Below are positions 24,101-36,100 of a stretch of 64,000 nucleotides of DNA, one piece after another. Both the position numbers and the translations under genes were made by a program. Numbering within the stretch: the first letter of the stretch is position 1; each line of letters begins with the position of its first letter. The notes under the pieces were generated by a model. It made no database searches, had not been told where the DNA came from, and worked only from the letters and a program-made list of their open reading frames with translations. Source of the DNA: Tetradesmus obliquus (Eukaryota > Chlorophyta > Chlorophyceae > Sphaeropleales > Scenedesmaceae); NCBI GenBank assembly GCA_030272155.1, contig CP126194.1:2595501-2659500 (forward strand). The letters run 5' to 3'.

Positions 24101-27100
24101 CCGGATTGCCTGCAGCTTCACAGGGTCGTCCACACGCACCAGCGGGCGGCGCTTCGGGAACACCGCTTCACCCGCTGCTGCCACTGTTGCCGCTGCTGCT
24201 GCAGCACCACTGGATCCTTCCACTGGTGCCGCCTGCGGTGCTGCTGCTGCTGCAGCAGCCGCGCCTGCAGCCACAGCAAGTGCGCCGCTGGGTGTTACTG
24301 CACTAATGCTGACGCTGCTGCCACTGCTGCTGCTGCCGCGGCCAGCTGCATCATCTTCAGCAGTGGCCGCACCAGCTGCTGCTGCTGCTGCTGCCGTTGT
24401 TGTTGCTGCTGCTAGCGCAAAGCCAGTTGCAGCTGTGGCTGCCTCAGCAATGGCTGTCAGCCCCGCTGCTGCCATGTCACGCACTGCTGCTGCAGCACTG
24501 CCACTTGCTGACGGCGCAATCACATCATCACCCGGACCAGCACACGGCCCTGCAATTGCATCTGCCCGGCCGGCAGCGGGCAGAGATTTAAGCTCAGCTG
24601 TCGCTGCAGCTGCATCACCTTCAGTGCTGGGCCGAAAGCTCATGTTCCTGCTCATGCTCAGAGTGGGAGGGCTGGCAGAGGCAGCAGCAGCAGCAGGAGG
24701 GGATAGCGCCCTCACACTGCCAGCAGCAGCAGCAGGAGGGGATAGCGCCCTCACACTGCCAGCAGCAGCGCCATCCTGCTGCACTGTAGGCTGCAAAGCA
24801 CCTCCTGCTGCTGCTGTGAGCGGCGGCTGTGGCGATGGCGTGGAGCCTCTGCTGCTGGTGCTGTCAGGCTGCTGGTGCCCAGACAGCAGCAGCGAGCGCG
24901 GCAGAGACACGCGCGGACCCATGCCTGCATCATCTGCAGCAGCGCCTTCGCGCTCAAGCTGTCCGCTGCAGTCCAGGTCCTGCTGCCCCTGCTTGAGCTG
25001 CATGGTACCTGGCTCACTGCTGCCAACAGCAGCAGCAGCAGCAGCATCTGCCGGGCCGGCAGCATCTGCTGCATCATCAGCGCCAGCCTGTGCCGGTGCA
25101 GCCAGGCCAACCAGCAGCTGCATCAGCCCGGGGCTCTGCAGGTAGCGCCGCCTGTTGTGCGCGTCAAACGCAGAGTTGCCCAGCGCGTGCAGCGCAGCGC
25201 AGCGCACCTACGAGCACAGCAGCCATGATCGGGGCAGCGGCAGGGGTGCGGAGACAGAAGTAAAGCGTCATGAAACGACAGGGGGTCGCAGGCAGCAAAG
25301 AAGAAAGGGGAGGGGCGCAGTGGGCCAGCGCTAGCAATTGTTTACGCGCGCTGCTGCTGGCAGCCTTACACGTGCCCACGTCCTTGCGGGCGCTGGCCCG
25401 ATGGGGCGTGGCGCCCGGCCAGCTCTGCGGCACATGGGCCCTCAACCCCTGACAAGCGAGTTGGGTGTGCTGGGAGGCACCGTAGTGGCTGAAAACGGCC
25501 AAAAAGCGCCAGAAGAAGAGGGGTTACACGGTGTGCACAGGCGAGGAAGAAGAAGAGGGTTTACACGGTGTGCACAGGCAACTACGGCCAAAAAGCGCCG
25601 TGAAGAGGAGAGGGGTTACACGGTGTGCACAGGCAACCTGCTGACCTTTGTGATGAAGCATGGTTACTGCCAGTTTGGTGGCAGTTACTACAGGCAGGTG
25701 CAGGGTACCGTCATGGGTACCCCTGTTGCTCCACCATACAGCAACATTTACATTGCTGCCAAGCTAGAAGCTGTGGTACAGCAGCAGAGTGCCTACTGGC
25801 ACTGATGTGCAATCTATAAACGCTTTATAGATGATGGCTTTTTTGTATGGGAACAGGATTATGCCAGCCTGTTGCTGTTTCTGCAAGCACTCAACAGCAC
25901 ACTGCCCAACATACGGCTGACTTGGCAGGTCAGCCAGACCAGCATAGATTATATGGACATCACCATCAGCAAGTGCATGGACTCTGCTGGTCCTTCAGTG
26001 GGTTTTAAGGTTACAACATACCAGAAACCACACAACCAGTACATGTATATCCCTTGGCATTCATTTCACAGGCCAGGCATGTACAAGGGCTTCATCAAGG
26101 CAGAACTGCAGCGTTACGCTGTTACTAACACACTGCCTGCTGATTTTGAACGCATGAAAACTCTGTTCATGAACAGGCTGTTGGACAGAGGTTACCCAGC
26201 GCGCCAGCTGCAAAGCTGGTTTGCTGCTGTGCATCATTCATGCCGCACTGCACTGCTCAGCCGCCCACCAGGCAGACGGCAGCAGCGTAGAGGTGATGCC
26301 CCAGTGCTTGTCTTGCCTAATGGGCAATTTGAGATGACAGCACGTATTGGTGTGGTGCTAAACCGCGTATATGCGCAGTACAAGCATCACCCAGAAGTGT
26401 CAAGGATCTTTGGGGACCCTGCAGCACGCGTTGTAGTTGCCTACCAAAAACAAATCCATTGCATCGCGCCTTATTCGCGCGCGGCACTGAAGTTTAAGTG
26501 CCTTACATATGCTTGCATTTGCCATGCTTGCATGCTGCTTGCCATGCTTGATCACATCACATGGCAGCATCGTACTTTCACTGCCAGAGGCAGTACAAGT
26601 GCAGCTGACACTGTCAGTGTCAGTGACAGCTGTACTGCTCCTTCGTGAGCACCTACATACTTAGCCTTGCACGAATGTGGTCTACGCAGGGTCTGATGAG
26701 GCTGTCAAAAGCCGAAACTATTCATCCTTGTTAAGGACTTCACGTTCGTCCAAGGCTCCTTACGTACCGCTGCCTGGGTCGCTGACAACCACTTGCTTGT
26801 TTACAATTCCCCTGTGGAGCAGGAGAGAAGAGGGGGCCCCTGTGGAGCTTGGTAGGGCCAGCCGGCGAGAAGAGGTCTGTTACAGGGGTGGGCAAGCTAT
26901 CGCCCTAGAGCGAGTCACTTGCCCCTCTTTCAGCTCACATATCATGAGAACCCGATAGCAAGCCACAAGATGCAACCAAAGTAAAACTCCAGAGGCATCT
27001 TGCAGCCCCTACCTCCCCATAAACCAACAAGTACATGCAGTGCAGCATGTGCGGAAGTGCAGCACGAAAAGCAGCAGGGTGCTCAAAGCACAGGGCACAA

Positions 27101-30100
27101 AACGCACAAGGGAAGGCAGGCATGGTCCAAACAGCAAGCGGGATGCACAATGGTGCTGCTTACCATAGGTATTTGGCATGATTGCACCAAGGCACTGCTG
27201 TACACACCAGACTGCAGCAAGCAGGAGCACGCGGGACCGACAGGAGACACTGCATGTGACATGCAAACTAAGGTGCTACTGCTTCTGCAATCCTCATGGC
27301 TGACAAGCACAGAAGCACGCAATGCGACACACAGAGCTGGAAAATCAAGCACAGTGACACACGACATGCAACATGGCCTTGCCAGAAAGTGGAGATTGGA
27401 CAACTACTGACAGCACATCATGTAGAAGCAGGAAGGTCAACCAGAGCGGGGCGCCAGTACAATGCGCAGCTGTGCTGGATCAGATCGCAAGAACGGGTGA
27501 TCTCCAGGCACCGCAACACGCCAATGAGCCGGCGCAGCCTCCATTGCCACAAAATCAGCAAGCAATTCCCAAAACCGCAAAACCGCCTGCTGCTTCGCCT
27601 CCTGTAACACCTGCGCTATTAGTTGCTGTCGCTGTTGTTGTTGTTGCAGCAGCTGCTGCTGCCTACGCTGCTCAACCAGCTGGTTATGCTGTTGCTGCGC
27701 AGCAGTGAGAGCTGCAGGCTGAAACACATCTGTAATAGGTACCTGCCATTGCGGCGGCGGCGCAGACGGCCGCGGCGCAGCAGGCGCGGGCGGCGGAATG
27801 TGCAGCGTGTTAGCCTGCCGTCGGCCAAGATCCATGGCATTCAGAGCAGCTAAACAAATAACCCCCCAAACACCCTGGTGGAGCCGCTTAGGGCCGGGAG
27901 GCCGTTGCATCAACCAGACATGCCGCATAGCAAGCGGCGGGCGGCCTGCAGCCCGCGTACACCATGTTGCAGGCAACGCAGACAGCAGGCTGTCAATCAC
28001 CGCCACCGCAACTGGGCACTCCCAAAAATGGTGCACCAGACCAGGGCACGCAGCGCCACACATGCAGGTATCATGCTGCTGGTGCATGCGCTGCGACGTA
28101 GGCAAGCCATCCACGATCAGCCGCCAATACGTCTCCTTGTACGCATTATCCCAGCGCATCTTCCATAGTGCGCCCTGGGCGGCTGCCACACATTGCAAAC
28201 CACGAGTCAACGCCGCGGGCGGGGCACCCGCACCGATCGCAACACTGACAAACCTAGTGCGCCGCTCCTGGCGCTCAGCACGCAGGGGACCAAGCTGCAA
28301 TGAGGTAGCTTCACGAACAGACAATTGCTCAGCAGACACCGTCTTGCCGCGGTGATTCCGCCAGCCTAGCCGCGCCACCAACATGGCCTCAACATGCTGC
28401 TCTGCTGCAGAAGGCATACATGGCGGGTCTGGCACAGCCGCAGGCGGCCAGGGCCGGTCTGCTGCAGGATGCCGCACAACAGCCAAGGCAGCCCGATGCC
28501 ACGGCATGGGCAGCAAGTTAACCAAGTCTGTCAAATCTGCCGATTCGTTGTCTGCATTGCTGAAGTTGGAGCCGTACGGCAGCAATGGGTGTGGCAGCTG
28601 CTGCCGTGCAGCATGCTGGATCACATGCCAAGCGCGACAGAGATCGGCCACAGTGCGGATGCGCGGCCGACACTTGCCGCCAGAACATGCATGTGGCCCG
28701 CGCACAGAGGGCACGGGATGCATTTGCAGCCCACCGGGCACAAACCCAACCATTGCTTGCAAAAAAGGGTTAGCAAAGACAGGAGCCAAACTACACCAAG
28801 CCCCGGGCTGCAGCACCGGCGCATCCTGCACAGCCTGTAGCTGTGCACGCAACTGCTGCACGTCTGACAGCTGTTGAGGATGTGGCGGCGGCAGTGCAGG
28901 GGCAGGCGCCGCAGGCGCCAGCGCCTTCACATCACAAACTTTGCCTAGCGCTTGAAGACCAGCAATCATGCGGCGCAGCGGCGGGGGAGGGAGGGACTGC
29001 TGAGGGAACGCCTGCGACGGCTCCATCGGCGTTTGCGTGTCTTCAAAGCTGTCAAACAAGGACAATGGGCCCCACCATTTATGCTTAGAACGCAATAGCT
29101 CCCGCCCAATGCGGATCCAAGGCAGCTCAGTGTCAGGCGGCGCAGTAGCAAACTGCGCGCCCCACCAAGCATGCCGTGCACGTATGTGTTCAAGCCATGG
29201 CAAAGCACCAAAGCCACCTTCAGCCGGCCTGCCCGCCAAAAAGCGAGCAGCCACACCAGTGAAACGCCGCACAGACGAAGCAGGTGCCAACCCTCTATCC
29301 ACTAGCTTCCCAACCGCCGCAACAAGGTGCTGACGATCAACATCAGGCGGCAAATCAGAGAATTCAGCGATGCGGCTGCCAAGGTAAGAGGTCTGTTACA
29401 GGGGTGGGCAAGCTATCGCCCTAGAGCGAGTCACTTGCCCCTCTTTCAGCTCACATATCATGAGAACCCGATAGCAAGCCACAAGATGCAACCAAAGTAA
29501 AACTCCAGAGGCATCTTGCAGCCCCTACCTCCCCATAAACCAACAAGTACATGAGAAGAAGAAGAAGAAGAGGGGTTACACGGTGTGCACAGGCAACTAC
29601 GTTGCAACGAACACCCGAAAATCTGGAACGTCGCAGATGACTCAGCAAAACAGGCTGTCACTCAAGGAGACTCACCCCAAAAAGTCTCGATGTGTGTGTA
29701 ACTTGACATATGGCCTTGCAGGCAAAGCCGTCAGTCACAGCACACGCAGTTTGATGCTAAACAAAGGCAGGACTAGTGTAAACAGTGTGAGTGACAGCAA
29801 GCTGCACTTTATGCAGTGCAGCGGGCGGGCTGAACCCACAGAACAACACCCACCAAGCAGCAACACAGCCTGGCAGGCGGTGGTCTGAGGCGACAAACTG
29901 GGGAGAGAGAGCAGAGGACAAACCAGCTGCTGCAAGGGCCGCACGGCTACAGTTTGCAGCAGCGATACGGTAACTCACAGCTCCTGCAAAGCAAGACGGC
30001 TAGCTCTGGCATGTCAGAAGCTCACAGAGAGCGCACGTACACACAGTGAGAAGAAGGCCATCACCGCCGCACCACACACAAACCATTGCCACGCAACACA

Positions 30101-33100
30101 GTATGCCAGGCAACAAAAGGCTGTTGTGTGAGCAGCCGATTTCTATACCGTGACGGCATCCTAGCCGTAGCAGCAAAGTCCGCAAGGGCATCCCAGAAAG
30201 CACCTACTGCTGCTCTCACAGCCACTTGCTCCACCAGCTGGGGTACCCCAAGGTCACTTGACACAGCCCACGCTGCCCTGCGGCCTTTTTCAAAAGCATG
30301 CACTGCTGCAAGACAGACCATGTCCCACACCAACCGATGTACAGCGTTATGAGGGGGGCACGCCAACCATATAGCTCGGCACGGCAGGACAGCACCTGCC
30401 GGCAACAAGTTGAACGCCCGTAGTTGACTTTCCACCTCACGCCGTACCGCCACAGCAACAGGACATGCCCAAAAATGATGCTCCACCCCAGGCCCTGCAG
30501 CAGAACATGCTGCACACGCAGCAGTAGCCTGCATACGTTGAGCAGTAGGGAATGCATCCAAAGCCAAGCGCCACGCCGCTTCCTTGTACATGTTAGCCAC
30601 CCGCACCTGCCACCAACGAGACAACACCGACTGCACTGCAGTACATGCTTTGTTTGTGTTTGTTACACATGGGGGCCAGGCAATTCCAGCCTCTTGAACT
30701 GGCGTATCATACCAGCCAGGTAGGGTTTCAAGTCCAACTCCGTCCCCCACCACCATCACGACGGAACAGCAAGTCTGCAGCCTCACTGCCCGCCTAGCAA
30801 AATGACCACAATGCTGCAGCAAAACCGAGTGGTCGCCTCCGAGGGACAGCATGGCATGGCAAGCAAGCATGTAAGCGCATAGCATGATAGAGCATGCAAG
30901 CAACGCTGACAGAGACCTGGCTGCAACACCACACTGCTGTTGCTGCATGACAAGCACTAGGCTGCACTACATCCAAGCAAAAAGAAAACCACTCCTACCG
31001 CTGCAACTAGCTAAGCTGACCTACAAAAAACAAAAAACCACTCCTACCGCTGACTACATGCAGCAACTCCACCGCATGGCTACACTGTCACCACAAGCAA
31101 GGGCACCACCACCGCCCCAGGTAGCTGCCAGACCAGCAATGCAGTTGACAACCGGCTGATGTGAGTGCAGCAATATGAATGCAAGCACATTGCTGCTCCC
31201 TACGCACAACAGATGAAAAATCAAGTAGAGTACAACACCCAGACAACCTTAATGGCAGGCAATCCACTGGCCCAGCTGTTGTCTAGAAATCTGCTACAGG
31301 CGCGCTACAGCACTGCTGAGTGAACAGCTGAGCACCTCTAGACACTGGGCCAGCAGTCCAGCACGCTCAACAGTCATGGGGGGGTTGCCGTAATCGAACA
31401 CACATTGGTGGACGACATTTGCAAGGGCGCCGCAGCACACTCGAGCATTACCAGCACCTTGCCTTATTCTGCTGTAGCCCTGCTGCTGGGGACCATGACG
31501 CAACCACAGGCGCCAGCTGCTGCTGACGAGCGCCCAAAAGCGAAACTATTGCTGATGCAGAAAAGGGGTTACACGGTGTGCACAGGCAACTACGTTGCAA
31601 CGAACAGAAGAAGAAGAGGGGTTACACGGTGTGCACAGGCAACTACGTTGCAACGAACACCCGTTGCTGATGAAGAAGAAAGAAGAAGAGGGGTTACACG
31701 GTGTGCACAGGCAACTACGTTGCAACACTTTCCCGTTGCTGATGCGGAGAGAGGTCGGGAGAGAGGTCTGTTACAGGGGTGGGCAAGCTATCGCCCTAGA
31801 GCGAGTCACTTGCCCCTCTTTCAGCTCACATATCATGAGAACCCGATAGCAAGCCAAGAGGTCTGTTACAGGGGTTTTTGGACGTTTGCAGACGGTTCTG
31901 AGTGGGTTCAGCACCTGCTGCAGTATCACATAGCTACTGGGCGCATAGCTCAATTGGTAGAGCGCTCGCTTTGCATGCGAGAGGTAGGGGGATCGAAACC
32001 CTCTGTGTCCAATGTTCGCTAACGACGATGCCTGACCGCCTTGAGGGGTCTGTCATCGGATCGTTGTTGCTGATTTGACAAATTATTCGTTTTAACGAGT
32101 TGCATTGCCGAAACACACACTCTCCGTCGGCAACGTCTCGACCAATTACATGCCGACAGACCGATACCAAGGTTGCGCCTACTTGATCACAGGTGGCGTC
32201 AAGGGTGTGTTCATGAATCAGCTCATGTGCAGCCTTTGGCTTCACCATGGGTGCTTTAACCATGCACGGATCCCACCGCTGCCTGTCCCCTCGACTTATT
32301 TCTGCTTGAGGCATCGTTGCGAAACAGCAAATCCTATCGCACACAGGAGTTGTCAACTGAAACCTACGGACACCTCTGCAGCTGACCTGTTCCTGGCCTA
32401 TTCACTCACTATAGCCTTTCACCTGCCACGCACCCAGCAGCAGAAAAGACTCCCAACAGCAGGTGGGATAACAAGCACTCAGCAGCAGGCAGATCACAAC
32501 GCAAAAGAGATGTCTGTTCAGATCAGCCATCAACTTTACATATGCAGCGTCCGCACTGGCATTGCTGCACGCCAGCGCCCGCACCTGCTCGTGTGTGTCG
32601 TGCTGCCGTATGAGGGCCAGCAGCCTGTCCAGCAGCTGCGTGGGCACCAGCACCTCGCCAGCCACCTCGCCCTCAGCAGCGCCAGCAGACAGGCTGGACA
32701 GCACGCTCAGCCCAGACAGCTGCAGCGACTGCAGCAGCAGCAGCAGCAGCAGCAGCAGAGGCACGCGCGGCAGTGTTTGCAAAGGCTATTCATGACAGCA
32801 GGTGTGCCGAGATAGCTGCCGCACTGTTGCGGCCGACAAAACAAAAGGAAGGACAAAGCATGAACCTGGGTGCATACTCACATGCCAACATGTGGCAAGG
32901 GTGGTGCATGTATGCAACAGCAATTCATTGGCTTGTTGCCTGCTCAAATTGCTGTAGCCGCAGTCACAAGGTTATGTTGCAGGGTTGCTGGGCGACTGCA
33001 ATACATACACGCTGCACTCTGCAAGGTGCCTTTTGCTGGCATAGCGGTGCCAAATGGCTGCCTGAAACCAAGCCCATGATCCATGCAGGTGCGCCGCCGC

Positions 33101-36100
33101 CTCACCACATCCTGTGACGCCACCAGATCTGTGATGGCCTGCACCACGTTGTGCCGCACCAGCCGCCGCGCAGCGCCCGCGTAGCTGCCGGCAGCCGCCA
33201 TGACCTTGACCGCCTGGCCCACCACCAGGCTGCTGCTGCCCAGTGCCGCCAGCACCAGCTGCTGCAGCGCCACGTCCTCACGCACCAGCAGCTGCAGGTT
33301 GCCCGGCTCCTCCACCAGCCGGCCTAGCAGGATGCAGGGTTCAGCAACAGAAGGGTAGCAATGATTATAACAAATTGATAAGCACCAGGATTGCAGTAGC
33401 AGCTGCAGGTTGCCGGGCTCCTCCACCAGGCAGCCCGGTGGGGCGCAGGGTTGAGCAAGGAACGGGGAAGGGTTCAGAGGATTAAAACATGCATCAGCAA
33501 CGCAGCAGCAGCTGCCGCTTGGCAGGCTCCTCAACGAGGTGGTGGCCTGGCGGACACAGGGTGCGTACTGATGCGTTTAAGTATGGGTTTCATTGGGCAA
33601 CTTCATGGCCTTGTTGCAGCATGTCAAAGAGTCTGTGCAAAGCAGTGGCATGCGCAACAGCCAAGTCCATGCAGCAGCAATCCCAGCAATACCCAGAAAT
33701 GTCCAGCTGGCCTGGCCCTGCCTGCCAGCAACTTGAGCAGCCGCGGCAACTCACTGAGTGCGCCCATGAGCAGCGGGTGCTGGATGTTGCTGCGCCTGAA
33801 CACCAGGTTGAACAGCGGCTGCAGCTTGTGGCTGCGCGCGCCGATGACCATGCTGGTGTAGCTGCTGCTGGCGGCAGTCACCTCCACCTCCCACCTGCAG
33901 CAACAGCCACAATGGCACAGCACTGCACATCAAGCCTTCAAAAGCTCCTGTACCTACTCCTGGTATTATGCCAAACCTTCATGGTGATGACCTTAATACA
34001 CACCTGCCAATCTTGCGCGACACGCGGCCAGAACACCCAGCAGCACACCCAGCAGCCTCGGCAAGCATATCAGGCCCGTCTCACCTGCTGTAGGCTGCAT
34101 CCGCCAGAATGCGCACGTTGGCCAGGCTCAGGCTGCGCAGGCCCAGCGCAGGGCCCAGCTCGGGCAGGTAGTCCAGCGGGTTGCCGTACAGCTGCGGCAG
34201 CAGCAGCAGCGACTACTGTCAGTTCACCCCGCAGTGTCAGCAGCTGCGCCCCAACATGTGGGTACGCGAGGGCTTCACAGCAGTACGAATATCCCCTATT
34301 CATACGCAGGTCGACATGCTGCAACCACAAGCCAGGCAGATGCACACTGAAGTCCGCTGGCCGCAGCAGGCACGCAGGTCACCTGCAGTGACGCCAGGCA
34401 TGTGGCGTGTGTGAGGTCCAGCAGCGGCGTGACCAGCCTGTTGTGCTCCAGGTGCAGCTCACGCAGCCGGCAGCAGCGCCGCAGCTCGGCTGCAGGCACG
34501 GCAGGCAGCCAGCAGCACCAGCGTCAGCAAGGCAGACAGCCAGCAGCAGCAACGTTGGTGTCATACAGCAGTGTAATGCGTGGTGGTGCGGTGCTTGGCA
34601 CTACAGCTGTGCCTAACTCGCACAAAGCGAGTGGATCTACAGTTGGTTGCTGCCAGCTGGTTTGTGGTCTGCAGGCCCACTGCTGCATGACTGCCAAAGA
34701 TGCCCAACCTGCCTTGAATCACGCTACAGCTTACCAGGCAATGTCACCAGCTGGTTGTGGTTGGCGCTGAGCACCTCCAGCTCAGTGAGCAGCCCCAGCT
34801 GCAGGCCAGGCCACAGCAAGGCGGGGCAGGCAGCAAGGGCAAAGATTCATAGTCAGACATGCAGGGTGACTAACTTAGAGAGCACAAGTCAGCGAGCAGC
34901 CCCAGCAGCAGTGCATGTAACCAATTGGACAGCACGTCAGCGGCAGGCAGCAAGGCACACGCAAACACTGTTGTAAGCAGGCGTGCACAAGGGCGTGCTC
35001 ACGCGTCCCTATACCTTATGTTCAGCAGAGTACAGCGACAAGTGATGAAGCTTGGCTGCGCACGTGTACTGCAGCATGCATCTGATGTGCTGCTGCTGAT
35101 GGGCCTTGCACCGCATGCGACCAACAAGCCATCCAGAGGATGCTTCCTGATATGCACAACCGCTGACATAGCCCGACAGCTTGCTGTTGCTATGTGGCGT
35201 GAGCAACATCAGCTACGCTCCCTGCCACCAGCAGGCAATTGCTGCTGTCTGCTGTACAGCCTGCTGCGCATTATCCTGCACTGCAGGTGCTGTCCAAACT
35301 GTGTGAATGCTGTTCTGTAACCGCCCTCTGCTGGCACGCTGTCCGCCCTCCTGCCACTGCCCTGCTGCCAAACACTCGCTGCTCACCTCTGGCGTAAGGC
35401 TGACGAGCTTGTTGTGGTTTAGCCGCAGCACCCTTAAACCTCCCAGCTGCCCCACAGCCGCCGGCAACACCCCCAGCCCGCAGCTGCTCAAGTTGAGGCT
35501 CTTCAAACTGCGCCAATCCCCTGGCGCCTGGACACAGGTGGCCCAAAAGTGCCCCAAACCCTCGCAGCCTCGCAGCTTCCACACCCCATCCAGGGCCGTA
35601 TGCGCCAGCAGCGCAGAAACCAGGGTTTCAGATGCATTTCCTGAGCCGCTGGTGCGCGTGAAGTGTATGCTACGTAGCACGGGCGGGCTGCAGGCGACTG
35701 CCAGCCGCACTGTGAGAGACTGGTGTGGGAAGGTTGCTGCATTGGGGATGGGCTCCACGTCCAGGTGCAGTGCAACACGCTCATGGGTGTGCTGCTGCAG
35801 TAACCTGCAGGTGTTGATGGCAGAGCAGGGTGCGTGTGAGGTTGAAAGGAGTGCTTGGCTGTGTGTCGGTGTCGTCGGGTTAAAGCAAGGTTGGCTGGCG
35901 CGTTGGCCGGCAGCAAGCCAGCTGCGGGTGTCCTCAACTGGTGCATAAGAGAACGCTGCACGCGCAAGTGCAGTTGTTGCAAGCATATGTAGATGAACAT
36001 GCTGGCGACTTGGGCAGAGTCGAGGCAGCTGCGCTGCATGATGGCTTGAGGAGCAGGTGGCGACTGTGCCACTGCCGCAATGTGTGCAAGCTGTCAATTA

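Larger units (their letters stand above)
25208..32584. other. 7.4-kb PLA I intron filled with retroelements and a tRNA
   Basis: The exon ending in HDTHEQ (32585) joins in phase 0 to the exon starting VRCAALHALG (25207), so the DNA between is one intron of 7,377 bases. Its elements are listed separately. Pieces at 29624-30060, 30958-31559 and 32012-32584 hold no gene I can support. 32030-32390 is less CTG-rich than its surroundings and of unknown origin. Confidence 0.75.

Noticed and set aside
24018..25145. 375-codon plus-strand frame opposite PLA I exon 9
   Set aside because: Shadow of the Ala/Ser-rich exon; poly-Ala reads open on both strands.
25512..31735. CRISPR-like array from repeated TTACACGG units
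   Set aside because: Units are irregular, vary in length, have no uniform spacers and lie in a eukaryotic intron with element tails.
31939..32011. Organellar DNA insertion carrying a tRNA-Ala
   Set aside because: The tRNA has Pol III boxes and a body typical of cytosolic tRNA-Ala, and the flanks show no rRNA-operon or organelle genes.
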